A DNA stretch of 36,764 nt from the NCBI GenBank assembly GCA_945865885.1, contig CAMBEZ010000020.1, forward strand, positions 1-36,764. Reading direction: 5' to 3'. The notes under the pieces were generated by a model. The model did not search any database. It was not told where the DNA came from and was given only the letters and a program-made list of their open reading frames with translations. Below are positions 1-7,465 of this stretch, piece after piece. The position numbers were made by a program, and so were the translations under genes. Every line of letters starts with the position of its first letter. Position 1 is the first letter of the stretch. This DNA is from Owenweeksia hongkongensis DSM 17368 (GTDB lineage Bacteria > Bacteroidota > Bacteroidia > Flavobacteriales > Schleiferiaceae).

Positions 1-2
1 AA

Positions 3-113
3 AAGCAACGTAATACACTACCGGATAACCGGAGTATCACACGCTACTTGAAGTCATTAATCCAAGATCAATTGATTGATAGAACTCAGAAAGGTACCTT
101 CCTGAAATTGTAG
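3..113 (+). CDS. 3' end of an unidentified gene (partial)
   Basis: An open frame enters from the left edge and ends in TAG at 111-113, giving 36 residues that finish in a lysine/leucine-rich tail. The segment reading ITRYLKSLIQDQLID resembles the recognition helix and wing of a winged-helix domain, of the kind found at the C-terminus of some AAA ATPases and plasmid or phage regulators. That resemblance is weak and I assign no function. A rho-independent terminator lies about 30 bases downstream, which supports a real gene end here. The base composition is clearly more AT-rich than the genes to the right. Confidence 0.4.
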   Translation, partial: KQRNTLPDNRSITRYLKSLIQDQLIDRTQKGTFLKL

Positions 114-141
114 GTAGCCATATTGCCCAAATTGTCCCAAC

Positions 142-176
142 AAGCCACCTTAGTGATAGGGTGGCTTTTGGTTTTA
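142..176 (+). terminator. Rho-independent terminator after the partial gene
   Basis: An 8-bp perfect stem, AAGCCACC (142-149) with GGTGGCTT (160-167), encloses a 10-nt loop and is followed by a T-rich run to about 181. It fits termination of the plus-strand gene ending at 113. The same stem sequence is reused at 18001-18026 and, in part, at 316-343. Confidence 0.75.
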
Positions 177-184
177 TTTTTTCC

Positions 185-226
185 TGCAGTCAATCCTGCA
201 GTCAAATTGCAGTCACTCTGCAGTCA
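185..226 (+). repeat. Four iteron-like copies of TGCAGTCA
   Basis: TGCAGTCA occurs at 185-192, 197-204, 208-215 and 219-226, so the copies start 12, 11 and 11 bp apart, close to one helical turn. The spacers are short and differ. The block lies in AT-rich non-coding DNA between a terminator and tRNA-Asn. Such phased repeats are typical of multi-copy binding sites (replication iterons, integrase arm sites, regulator arrays). Which of these applies cannot be told here. Besides this block and the two terminators I see nothing else in 114-348. Confidence 0.7.
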
Positions 227-315
227 GAATAGAGGAAATGGTTACCTTAGTTGAGTTAATAAAAGTCTAACCCTTGCAGAGGATTAAATACTCTTAACCA
301 CTTAATAATCAACAA

Positions 316-343
316 AAAAGCCACCTATTTCTAGATGGCTTTT
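316..343 (-). terminator. Terminator downstream of tRNA-Asn
   Basis: Stem AAAAGCCA (316-323) pairs with TGGCTTTT (336-343). Read on the minus strand the hairpin is followed by a T tract (complement of 310-319), immediately beyond the tRNA 3' end at 349. Confidence 0.7.
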
Positions 344-348
344 ACTTG

Positions 349-422
349 CTCCCCCTGCTGGACTCGAACCAGCGACCCTCTGATTAACAGTCAGATGCTC
401 TAACCAACTGAGCTAAGGAGGA
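349..422 (-). tRNA. tRNA-Asn (anticodon GTT)
   Basis: The minus strand folds into a complete cloverleaf of 74 nt. The acceptor stem TCCTCCT pairs with AGGGGGA with one G-T wobble, and the discriminator base is G. The D-arm contains AGCTCAGTTGGTTAGAGC. The anticodon loop is CTGTTAA, giving GTT, which reads AAC/AAT. The T-loop is TTCGAGT. CCA is not encoded. It stands alone, with its own promoter upstream and terminator downstream. Its 3' end faces the AT-rich left edge of the window, the usual orientation for integration of mobile elements into tRNA genes. Confidence 0.97.
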
Positions 423-442
423 ATGTCCCGTAAATGGGGTTG

Positions 443-474
443 CAATATTACGAAGACGCGGGCAAATTCACAAA
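443..474 (-). promoter_or_regulatory. Putative promoter of tRNA-Asn
   Basis: On the minus strand TTTG (474-471) is followed after 20 nt by TAATATTG (450-443). This is one mismatch from the Bacteroidetes -7 consensus TAnnTTTG with a good -33 spacing. It lies about 20 bp upstream of the tRNA 5' end. Confidence 0.45.
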
Positions 475-506
475 CGCCGGGTCCGTAAAATGCCGGTGGG
501 GTGCGG

Positions 507-514
507 TATATTTG
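507..514 (+). promoter_or_regulatory. -7 element TATATTTG of the PfkB-family kinase gene
   Basis: A perfect TAnnTTTG match would place the transcript start near 518. This gives a leader of about 23 nt to the ATG at 541 and argues against the in-frame ATG at 490. No clear TTG -33 element is visible. Confidence 0.5.
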
Positions 515-540
515 CTCAAAATCTCCTAAATCTAGCTACC

Positions 541-1464
541 ATGGGCCTTTTGATCGTTGGAACCGTCGCATTCGACGCCTTGGAAACTCCGTTCGGGAAA
601 ACCGATAAAATCCTGGGCGGTGCGGCCACCTACATTGGATTGAGCGCCAGCCACTTTGTGCCCAAGAGCCATTTGGTGTCCGTGGTGGGCGGTGATTTTC
701 CGCAAGAACACATGGACCTGTTGGCGTCCAAAGGGGTGGACCTGGCCGGTTTGCAGGTGAAGAAAGACGAAAAGACCTTCTTCTGGAGCGGAAAGTACCA
801 CCTGGACATGAACTCGCGGGACACCGTGGACACGCAGTTGAACGTATTGGCGGATTTTGACCCCGTCGTGCCGCAGGAATTCATGCACTGCACCTACCTG
901 ATGCTGGGCAACCTGGTTCCGGCCGTGCAAAAGCGCGTGTTGGCCCAATTGCCCCAGCGCCCCAAACTCATTGTGCTGGACACCATGAACTTCTGGATGG
1001 AGAACGCATTGCCTGATTTGCTGGAAGCCATCAAAGAGGTGGACGTCCTAACCATCAACGACGAGGAGGCGCGCTTGCTCTCCGGGGAGCTGAATTTGGT
1101 GAAGGCGGCCCAGAAAATCCGCACCCTGGGCCCCAAGACCTTGATCATCAAGAAAGGGGAGCACGGCGCCTTGCTCTTTGGCCAAAACAACGAAATCTTC
1201 TTCGCCCCGGCCCTTCCCCTGGCAGACGTGGTGGATCCCACCGGCGCGGGAGACACCTTTGCCGGCGGCTTCATTGGCTACCTGGCGCAAACGGATGATA
1301 TCTCCTTTGAGAACATGAAACGCGCCTTGCTCTACGCCGCCACCATGGCCAGCTTCTGCGTGGAGAAATTCGGCACGGAGCGCCTGAACACCCTCACCAC
1401 GGAAGAGGTTGCGGTGCGTCGGGCCCAGTTCACGCAGCTGGTGCACGTTCATCCCGTCTCCTGA
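541..1464 (+). CDS. PfkB/ribokinase-family sugar kinase
   Basis: The product is a 307-residue cytosolic kinase of the PfkB/ribokinase family, which transfers phosphate from ATP to a sugar or nucleoside hydroxyl. The N-terminal GG motif (KILGGAATY) and the C-terminal signature DPTGAGDTFAGGF are present. DPTGAGD spans residues 232-238, with Asp238 as the expected catalytic base and the glycines as the anion hole. The substrate cannot be assigned from sequence; ribose, adenosine or fructose-type substrates all occur in the family. I chose ATG 541 over 490 because the family begins immediately before the first beta strand and because the -7 element at 507-514 lies between the two ATGs. The next gene follows after 38 bp in the same direction, so the two may be cotranscribed. 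Confidence 0.9.
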   Translation: MGLLIVGTVAFDALETPFGKTDKILGGAATYIGLSASHFVPKSHLVSVVGGDFPQEHMDLLASKGVDLAGLQVKKDEKTFFWSGKYHLDMNSRDTVDTQLNVLADFDPVVPQEFMHCTYLMLGNLVPAVQKRVLAQLPQRPKLIVLDTMNFWMENALPDLLEAIKEVDVLTINDEEARLLSGELNLVKAAQKIRTLGPKTLIIKKGEHGALLFGQNNEIFFAPALPLADVVDPTGAGDTFAGGFIGYLAQTDDISFENMKRALLYAATMASFCVEKFGTERLNTLTTEEVAVRRAQFTQLVHVHPVS

Positions 1465-1495
1465 GCCCTTTTGTGAGCCTTTTTGAACCCTTTTG
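1463..1495 (+). repeat. Three tandem imperfect repeats GARCCYTTTTG
   Basis: GAGCCCTTTTG (1463-1473), GAGCCTTTTTG (1475-1485) and GAACCCTTTTG (1485-1495) fill the gap between the kinase stop codon and the S4-protein start. The function is unknown; replication slippage in a non-coding spacer would explain them. Confidence 0.6.
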
Positions 1496-1502
1496 AGGCC
1501 CT

Positions 1503-1865
1503 ATGCGCGCGGATAAGTACTTGTGGTCGGCCCGACTGTTCAAAACCCGGGCACTGGCGGCAGAAGCGCTCAAAACCGGCCGCGTCAGCCAAGGCGATGC
1601 CGTTCTGAAGGCGTCCAAGGTTTTCAAGGCCAACGAAACGTTTGAAATCCGGCACCACGGGTACCGGGAAACCTACAAGGTGCTGGACTTGCCTACCTCC
1701 CGCGTGGGCGCCGCACTGGTTCCCAACTTCTTGGCGGTAACCACCCCGGCGGAAGAGCTGGAGCGCAAGGAATTCTTGTTGCTCGCCCAAAAGTTGACCC
1801 GGCCCCGCGGCCAGGGCCGCCCCACCAAAAAGGACCGTCGGGATCTGGACGGCTGGGAGGGGTAG
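1503..1865 (+). CDS. S4-domain RNA-binding protein, Hsp15/HslR family
   Basis: This 120-residue basic protein has an S4 RNA-binding domain at its N-terminus: MRADKYLWSARLFKTR, then a GRVSQGD turn and a KASKVF strand (about residues 1-60). The family member Hsp15 (HslR) of E. coli binds free 50S subunits carrying nascent chains and helps recycle stalled ribosomes. The C-terminus, GQGRPTKKDRRDLDGW, is the lysine/arginine tail typical of the family. The ATG at 1503 starts directly at the conserved domain. The partly similar S4 proteins of pseudouridine synthases are excluded because no catalytic domain follows. Confidence 0.9.
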   Translation: MRADKYLWSARLFKTRALAAEALKTGRVSQGDAVLKASKVFKANETFEIRHHGYRETYKVLDLPTSRVGAALVPNFLAVTTPAEELERKEFLLLAQKLTRPRGQGRPTKKDRRDLDGWEG

Positions 1866-1925
1866 CGCAACGCCGCCGGTTGCCAAAAGCGGGCTCATTT
1901 CCAACTTCTCCAACCAAAACAAAAA

Positions 1926-1949
1926 AGGCCGCCCCTTGCGGAGCGGCCT
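1926..1949 (-). terminator. Terminator of the Oar-like TonB receptor gene
   Basis: AGGCCGCCCC (1926-1935) pairs with GGAGCGGCCT (1940-1949) with one mismatch around a TTGC tetraloop. Read on the minus strand it ends in a T6 tract. It sits 36 bp beyond the stop codon of the minus-strand receptor gene and also separates it from the convergent S4 gene. Confidence 0.8.
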
Positions 1950-1984
1950 CTTTCCAATCCCGCCGACGGCGGGGAAAGCGCAAT

Positions 1985-4900
1985 TTAGTTGAAGAAGTAG
2001 CGAACGCCTAGCTGCATCTGCCAAACCGAGTTCAAGCTGGCGTCCTTATCGAAGGACTCCGTGCGGAGCTCGTTGTTGGTCATGGTGTAGTTGTACGTTT
2101 GGTTCTTGATGTTGTAGGTCAAAGGAGCGGTCAAAACCAAGCGGTCTGCGATGCCCCAAGCGCTGTTCAACAAGTTTCCGGCGTTGTACAGATCCAAACG
2201 CAATTGGAAGCGCTGGGTGGTTTTGCCAGACTTGATGGCGAAGTCCTGTTGGATGCCCAAGTCGATTTGGTTCAACCAAGGAAGGATGACTCCGTTGCGC
2301 TCCGTGTAGTTGCCCACGCGGCTGGTGGCGTAGGGAGACTGCGCCAAGTACTCGTTGAAAGCAGCCTTTTGCTCAGCAATAGTGAAGAGCACGTCGCCTG
2401 CGGTGTTCTTGATGTCTGACCAGGTCAAATCGTCTGCGTTGGTGGGAACCCACATGAGGTCGTTTCCGGCCAATTGGTCACCGTTCACGTCGCCCACAAC
2501 GCGCAAGGTGGCGCGGCCTTGGTTGTACCCTTGGTAGAAAGCGCTGAAGGTGGTTCCAATGTTCTTGGTCCAGTTCAAGCGGTAGGTACCGGCAGCGATA
2601 ACGCGGTGGCGCTGGTCAAAGTCTGAGTAGGCCAGGTCCGGACGGTTGTTGCCGTTGCGGGTGAAGTTGTCGCGCCAAGAAGAGTAGGCAATGGAACCGC
2701 CGGTGATCATGTCCTTGGCTTCGCCAAAGTTGTAGGCGGCCATGGCGTACCAGTTTTTCGCGAACTGCTTCTCCAATTTAGCCGTGATGCTGTAGGAGTA
2801 GCCTTCGTTGGTGTTGCCCAGGATGATGGCGTCGTTGATGAAGTCGTTCTGGCGCATGGCGTTGTTCTGCGCGGAGCTGCTCAAGCCGGCACCCGGGAAG
2901 ATGGGTCGCGAACCGTTGGCTGCGTTCAGGGTGCTGTCGGACAAAACCTGGTTGGCGTTGTAGTAGAAAATGTTGTTGACCGTCTTGGAGTAGATGGCCT
3001 CCAAGCTGGCTACCCAGCCGCCCTTCAACTGCTTGTCTATGGCGATGTTGGTACGCCACGTCTGCGGGAAGCGGAAGTTTTTCTCCGTCATGGCCAAGCT
3101 GTAGGAAGAAGGCAAGGTGGGGTTGGCCGGGATGTGGGTGTTTACGTCTGGGCTGAATGCGTAGTCCGTGGTGTTGTCTTTGCGCAAGGAGCCGGTCAGG
3201 ATGCCGTTGTTGCCCACTTGGTTGGAGATCCACACAAACGGAGGACGGCCGCTGAACAAGCCGGTACCGCCGCGGATTTGCAAGGTGCGATCGCCCAATA
3301 CGTCGTAGTTGAAGCCCACGCGGGGAGAGAACAACGGGTTGGTGGCAGGCAATTTGCCGGTAGAGAAGGATTTCTCCTCGCCGTTGGGATCCAAGAAGGT
3401 CAAGGTCTCAACGGTGTCGTTGTTCAACGCGGTGTTGGCGAAGATGGGCACGTCCACACGAACGCCCACGGTCACTTTCAACTTGTCGTCCAATGCGCTG
3501 TACACGTCCTGGAGGTAGGCTCCGGGCATGGCCACTTGGGTCTTGGCGGTAGGCAATGCACCGTTCTCCAAAGCGGAGTAGGTCAGGGCGTAGCGGCGCA
3601 ATTCCAAGGTGTCTGAACCGGCAGCTTGGTTGGCGATGGCGTAGAAATCATCCAAGCTGTTGAATACGTACTGGCCGTAGTAGGTAGGCGTAAACGTGTT
3701 CCAGAAGGTGAAGTGCTCAAAGTTCACGCCGCCGGTGATGGTGTGCGCTCCTTTGTACCACGTGGTGTTGTTTTGCAACTGGAAGGTGTTGGTGTTCAAC
3801 ACGTTGTTGGGCGTGAAGGGCTCGTAACCAAAAGAGGTGAGGGTGCTTCCGTCCTTCATGATGTCCACCAACGGGAAAATGCCGCCCTTGGAGCTGCGGT
3901 AGTCGCGGTTGGCGGTGAAGCCCACCTGGAACTGGTTGGACAACTGGTTGCCCACGCGGGTGTTCCATTCGCCAATCACGGAGTGGATGTCGTTGTTGAT
4001 GACGTAGTTGGTGTTCTCAAAGTTCATGGCGTTCTTGGTGCCGTTGCGGTTGCCGGAAACCACGCCGGAGTTGGAGGACAACACGTCGCGGCGCGAGCGC
4101 AGGTAGTTGTAGCGGATGGACGCCTTGTTGTTGTCGTTGATGTTGAAGTCCAACTTGGCCAGGGCTTTGTTGGAGTAGGTCTCTAGGTTGTAGCCGTCTA
4201 TGCGGCCGGTTTCGTAGCCGTACTTGCTCTTCAAGAAGGCAGAAAGAGTCTCCATTTCAGCGCGGTCCACGCGGGTGACGTTGGGATCGCTGGGGTCTGA
4301 GTTGGCGTCTTTGGCTGAGAACAACGTAGCGGGGTCTGAGCGACGCTCACCCTCCGCGTTGATGAAGAAGAAAATCTTGTCCTTCTTGATGGGGCCGCCC
4401 AAGCGGAAACCGAACTGCTGAACCTGGAAGTCATTGACTTTCACGGCAGAGCCGGACTTGGTGCCGTCTGACTTGGTGTAGCGGATGGTGTCTCCCAGCA
4501 TGGACTGGTTCCGGACGTTGGTGAACATGGAACCTTCTACGGTGTTGGAACCGGAACGCGTTACGGCGTTGATGCCGGCGCCGGTGAAGCCGCCCTGGCG
4601 CACGTCGTACGGAGCGATGTTCACCTGTACTTCTTGGATGGCGTCCAAGGAGATGGGGGTGGAGTTGGTCTGACCGCCGGGAGAGGAAGCCAAGCCAAAG
4701 CTGTTGTTGAAGATGGAGCCGTCGATGGTCAGGTTGTTGAAGCGGCTGTCGTTGCCCGCGAAGGAAACGCCCGATCCGGCCGTGGAAGCCACGGAAGAAG
4801 GACGGCTCTGGGGGGTCAAACGCACGAAGTCGTTCAACGAACGGCTGAACGTGGGCATGGTGGCCAGCGTTTGCGCGCTCACGTTGGTGGCGGCGCCGGT

Positions 4901-5302
4901 GCGCTGGGAGTTCATGACTTCGTTCTTGTTGGCCGCTACCACCACGTCGCTCAATTGCGTGACGCTTTCGCCCATGGTGATGTTGAAGCGCAGGCTCTGG
5001 CCCAAGCTCAATTGCAAACCGTCGCGGGTTTCCGTGGAGTAGCCCAAGGAAGATACCTTAACGGTGTAGGGACCGCCTACGCGGAGACCGTCCATCATGA
5101 AGCGCCCGGTGGCGTCCGTGAGGGCGGTGTAGCGGGAGCCGGACGGAGTGTGTACCGCCACAACACCAGCACCTTGCAAAGACTCACCGCCTTTTCCCAT
5201 CACCTTCCCGGCGATGGATGAAGTGGTCACGTTTTGCGCCCAGGCAGTGGCCGCAGCCACCATCATCAGCGCAAATAAGCCAATTTGTGTTAATTTTTTC
5301 AT
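1985..5302 (-). CDS. Oar-like TonB-dependent outer membrane receptor
   Basis: The product is an 1105-residue outer-membrane protein. A signal peptide (MKKLTQIGLFALMMVAAATAWA) is followed by a carboxypeptidase-regulatory-like beta-sandwich (about residues 25-110, SSIAGKVMGKGGESLQGAGV). Next come a TonB plug domain (LSDVVVAANKNEV, SRSLNDFVRLTPQSR) and a long 22-strand-type barrel ending in GVRYFFN with an aromatic near the C-terminus. The plug and overall length match the Oar branch of TonB-dependent transporters, distinct from SusC because no SusD partner is adjacent. The substrate is unknown. I use the ATG at 5302 because the longer frame to 5395 only adds residues ahead of a perfect signal peptide. 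It is a single-gene unit with its own terminator. Confidence 0.92.
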   Translation of the reverse strand: MKKLTQIGLFALMMVAAATAWAQNVTTSSIAGKVMGKGGESLQGAGVVAVHTPSGSRYTALTDATGRFMMDGLRVGGPYTVKVSSLGYSTETRDGLQLSLGQSLRFNITMGESVTQLSDVVVAANKNEVMNSQRTGAATNVSAQTLATMPTFSRSLNDFVRLTPQSRPSSVASTAGSGVSFAGNDSRFNNLTIDGSIFNNSFGLASSPGGQTNSTPISLDAIQEVQVNIAPYDVRQGGFTGAGINAVTRSGSNTVEGSMFTNVRNQSMLGDTIRYTKSDGTKSGSAVKVNDFQVQQFGFRLGGPIKKDKIFFFINAEGERRSDPATLFSAKDANSDPSDPNVTRVDRAEMETLSAFLKSKYGYETGRIDGYNLETYSNKALAKLDFNINDNNKASIRYNYLRSRRDVLSSNSGVVSGNRNGTKNAMNFENTNYVINNDIHSVIGEWNTRVGNQLSNQFQVGFTANRDYRSSKGGIFPLVDIMKDGSTLTSFGYEPFTPNNVLNTNTFQLQNNTTWYKGAHTITGGVNFEHFTFWNTFTPTYYGQYVFNSLDDFYAIANQAAGSDTLELRRYALTYSALENGALPTAKTQVAMPGAYLQDVYSALDDKLKVTVGVRVDVPIFANTALNNDTVETLTFLDPNGEEKSFSTGKLPATNPLFSPRVGFNYDVLGDRTLQIRGGTGLFSGRPPFVWISNQVGNNGILTGSLRKDNTTDYAFSPDVNTHIPANPTLPSSYSLAMTEKNFRFPQTWRTNIAIDKQLKGGWVASLEAIYSKTVNNIFYYNANQVLSDSTLNAANGSRPIFPGAGLSSSAQNNAMRQNDFINDAIILGNTNEGYSYSITAKLEKQFAKNWYAMAAYNFGEAKDMITGGSIAYSSWRDNFTRNGNNRPDLAYSDFDQRHRVIAAGTYRLNWTKNIGTTFSAFYQGYNQGRATLRVVGDVNGDQLAGNDLMWVPTNADDLTWSDIKNTAGDVLFTIAEQKAAFNEYLAQSPYATSRVGNYTERNGVILPWLNQIDLGIQQDFAIKSGKTTQRFQLRLDLYNAGNLLNSAWGIADRLVLTAPLTYNIKNQTYNYTMTNNELRTESFDKDASLNSVWQMQLGVRYFFN

Positions 5303-5591
5303 GTTTTTAGTTGAGGGTTCGGGTTCAAAATTAGAAAACCCAACCAAAAGAGGAGTGTGCTGATTGTTAACTTGTTGTGAACAAATCAACACCATTGCGC
5401 TCTAAAAATACCCGCAAAAATTTAGAAAACACCCGAAAACAAAGCCCAAGAGTGCGGCCTGCCTAAAGGTGCCTCTTGTTTACAACTTTTTACTTTGGTA
5501 CGGGCCCGGCGGGGGGTGCTCCAGAACCCTTGGGGAGCTCCGTCGGCGCTTTACGGCTTCACGCAAACACTACCGTCTGCAAGCCGAATCT
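5303..5591. other. Intergenic region between TonB receptor and biotin carrier genes
   Basis: This 289-bp space holds a minus-strand -7 element TAATTTTG (5333-5326, perfect TAnnTTTG), which would give a leader of about 20 nt to the receptor ATG. An imperfect palindrome (5364-5384) lies upstream of it. Near the biotin-carrier end there is a 14-bp direct repeat (5557-5570 and 5590-5603) and a 6-bp stem CGGCTT/AAGCCG (5555-5560, 5581-5586). No gene on either strand looks real. Confidence 0.5.
5364..5384. promoter_or_regulatory. Imperfect palindrome upstream of the TonB receptor promoter
   Basis: TTGTTAAC (5364-5371) and GTGAACAA (5377-5384) pair at 7 of 8 positions around a 5-nt centre. It lies about 30 bp upstream of the putative -7 element, where an activator or repressor could bind. 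No regulator is identified. Confidence 0.35.
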
Positions 5592-6059
5592 TCACGCAAA
5601 CACCACCAGCACCGCGCCCTTTTCCACGGCCTTGCCGGCCTCCACGTGCACCGATTTGATCGTTCCGGACGCTGGGGACTTCAGGTTGTTTTCCATTTTC
5701 ATGGCCTCCAAAACCAACAGGGGATCTCCCTCCTGAACCTCTTGCCCGGGAACCACTTCCACCCGAAGCACCATTCCCGGCATGGGGGCCTTCACTTCCT
5801 TTACTTTGCGCACGGCGCCACCGCCCATGCCCATGGATTCCAGGAGTCGGTCCAAGGCCGTGGTGGACTTCACCGTGCAGTCCTGACCGTTGATCAGCAG
5901 GCGAACTTTTTTCTGTTCCGGCTGGTGCGCCACAATCCGCACCTCAAAGGAACGGTTTTGGTGCAGCAGCAAAGCGTGTCCGGGTCCCAACGGGCGAATT
6001 TCGGTGTTTCCGGCGTTGCTCAAATCCAGCAGCGCGTCTTCCAGGCGGTGTTCCAACAT
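5592..6059 (-). CDS. Biotin carboxyl carrier-type protein (biotinyl domain)
   Basis: This 155-residue protein carries a C-terminal biotin/lipoyl-attachment domain of about 75 residues. The motif EAMKMEN places the biotinylated lysine at about residue 121. The preceding VKAPMPGMVLRV hairpin is typical of the carrier subunit of acyl-CoA (propionyl- or acetyl-CoA) or pyruvate-type carboxylases. The N-terminal half matches the linker region seen in stand-alone Bacteroidetes carriers. The carboxylase and biotin carboxylase subunits are not in the window, so the enzyme it serves is inferred only. The ATG at 6059 is preferred: a TACCTTCG element on the minus strand at 6072-6065 lies only 5 bp upstream, whereas the longer frame would start inside the rseP promoter region. 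Confidence 0.88.
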   Translation of the reverse strand: MLEHRLEDALLDLSNAGNTEIRPLGPGHALLLHQNRSFEVRIVAHQPEQKKVRLLINGQDCTVKSTTALDRLLESMGMGGGAVRKVKEVKAPMPGMVLRVEVVPGQEVQEGDPLLVLEAMKMENNLKSPASGTIKSVHVEAGKAVEKGAVLVVFA

Positions 6060-6064
6060 GCCAA

Positions 6065-6072
6065 CGAAGGTA
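6065..6072 (-). promoter_or_regulatory. -7 element TACCTTCG of the biotin carrier gene
   Basis: TACCTTCG read on the minus strand is one mismatch from TAnnTTTG. With a start point about 4 nt downstream, the transcript would begin 1-2 nt before the ATG, implying a leaderless mRNA. It forms half of a perfect 9-bp inverted repeat with 6089-6097. Confidence 0.4.
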
Positions 6073-6089
6073 CACACGGGAATTCCTCG

Positions 6090-6097
6090 TACCTTCG
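6090..6097 (+). promoter_or_regulatory. -7 element TACCTTCG of rseP
   Basis: The plus-strand copy of the same element lies divergent from that of the biotin carrier gene and leaves a leader of about 35 nt before the rseP ATG at 6136. Confidence 0.4.
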
Positions 6098-6135
6098 CCC
6101 TACCCACCAAATCGTGTGATTTTTTCCTTCGTTCT

Positions 6136-7452
6136 ATGGCCATTCAGCTCGCGCAACTCATCCTCAGCCTGTCCATTCTCATCGTGCTCCACGAGTTGGG
6201 ACACTTCCTCCCCGCCATCGCCTTCAAAACCCGCGTGGAGAAATTTTACCTCTTTTTCGACCCCTGGTTTTCCATTTTCAAAAAGAAAATTGGCCACACG
6301 GAAGTAGGCTTGGGCTGGTTGCCCTTGGGCGGCTACGTGAAGATTGCCGGCATGGTGGACGAAAGCATGGACACGGAGGCCCTGAAAGAGCCCGCCAAGC
6401 CCTGGGAATTCCGCAGCAAAAAGCCGTGGCAGCGCCTCGTCATCCTCCTGGGCGGCGTCACCGTCAACTTCCTCCTGGCCATAGTTATTTACGCCGGCGT
6501 CATGGCCTACTGGGGCAAGCAGTACGTGGCCACCGAAGACCTGAAGTACGGCATCTGGGCTTTGGAAACCGGTGAAAAACTGGGCCTCCAAAGCGGGGAC
6601 CGCATTGTTTCCGTCAACGGAAAATCCGTCCCCAACTTCTCTGCCGTGCAGGTGGAAATCCTGCTGGGCGGCGGCGGCACCGTGGAGGTGAACCGCAACG
6701 GAAAGATGGTTTCTCTGCCCATTAACGACGCCTTCATCAAGCAAGCCCTGGAGGCCAAAGAACCGCTGGCCATGCCGCGCGTTCCCTTTGTGGTGGACCA
6801 GTTCTCTGCCGGTTCCGGCGCGGAAAAGGCCGGCCTGCAAAAGGGCGACAGCCTGGTGGCCCTGAACGGCCAACCCCTCTCTTTTTACGACGAATACCTG
6901 AAGACCCTCCCCGCTTTGAAAGGGCAGCAGGTTCAGGTGGACGTGGTGCGCAACGGCCAGGCAATGACCTTCCCCGTTCAGTTGTCCGACGCCGGAAAGA
7001 TGGGCATTGGCCCGGTGTTCGATTTGTCCCGCTACTACGCGGTGCGGAACGAAACCTTCGGCGGCTTTGCCGCCGTGGGCGAAGGCTGGAACGTGGCGGT
7101 GGAACGCCTCACCTACTACGTGCGCCAATTCAAGGTGATTTTCTCCCCCGAAACCGGTGCCTACAAGGAAGTGGGCGGCTTCTACGCCATCCTCAAGCAG
7201 TACCCGGACGAGTGGGACTGGCGTAGTTTCTGGGAATTCACGGCCTTCCTCAGCATCATGCTGGGCTTCCTCAACGTACTTCCCATTCCCGCGCTGGACG
7301 GCGGCCACGCTGTGTTCGTGGTGATTGAGATGATCACGGGCAAGGCCCCCAGCACGCGCATCTTGGAAGTAGCGCAAACCATTGGCTTTGTTTTGTTGCT
7401 GGGCCTCCTGATCTACGCCAACGGCAACGACATCCTGCGCGCGCTGCAGTAA
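6136..7452 (+). CDS. rseP: RseP-like site-2 zinc metalloprotease
   Basis: This 438-residue inner-membrane protease cuts transmembrane segments, classically the anti-sigma factor RseA in E. coli. The zinc site HELGH is at residues 19-23 in the first transmembrane helix. The third ligand motif ALDGGH, with the Asp at about 388, sits in a C-terminal helix (NVLPIPALDGGHAVF). Two PDZ domains lie between (GEKLGLQSGDRIVSVNG and GAEKAGLQKGDSLVALNG). The VNFLLAIVIY segment is the second membrane helix. The start at 6136 puts the first helix at residue 5 as usual. Many Bacteroidetes carry dxr directly upstream; here the neighbour is a divergent biotin carrier instead. Confidence 0.95.
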   Translation: MAIQLAQLILSLSILIVLHELGHFLPAIAFKTRVEKFYLFFDPWFSIFKKKIGHTEVGLGWLPLGGYVKIAGMVDESMDTEALKEPAKPWEFRSKKPWQRLVILLGGVTVNFLLAIVIYAGVMAYWGKQYVATEDLKYGIWALETGEKLGLQSGDRIVSVNGKSVPNFSAVQVEILLGGGGTVEVNRNGKMVSLPINDAFIKQALEAKEPLAMPRVPFVVDQFSAGSGAEKAGLQKGDSLVALNGQPLSFYDEYLKTLPALKGQQVQVDVVRNGQAMTFPVQLSDAGKMGIGPVFDLSRYYAVRNETFGGFAAVGEGWNVAVERLTYYVRQFKVIFSPETGAYKEVGGFYAILKQYPDEWDWRSFWEFTAFLSIMLGFLNVLPIPALDGGHAVFVVIEMITGKAPSTRILEVAQTIGFVLLLGLLIYANGNDILRALQ

Positions 7453-7465
7453 GCGCGCGCGGAAC

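Noticed and set aside
185-226. CRISPR array
   Set aside because: The repeats are only 8 bp with 3-4 bp spacers; there is no spacer-sized unique sequence and no cas gene.
490-540. Upstream ATG at 490 for the PfkB-family kinase
   Set aside because: The added residues precede the conserved first strand, and a perfect -7 element lies between 490 and 541.
6100-7377. 425-codon frame antisense to rseP
   Set aside because: rseP has the zinc site, PDZ domains and membrane helices; the antisense product is His/Gly/Val-rich without structure.
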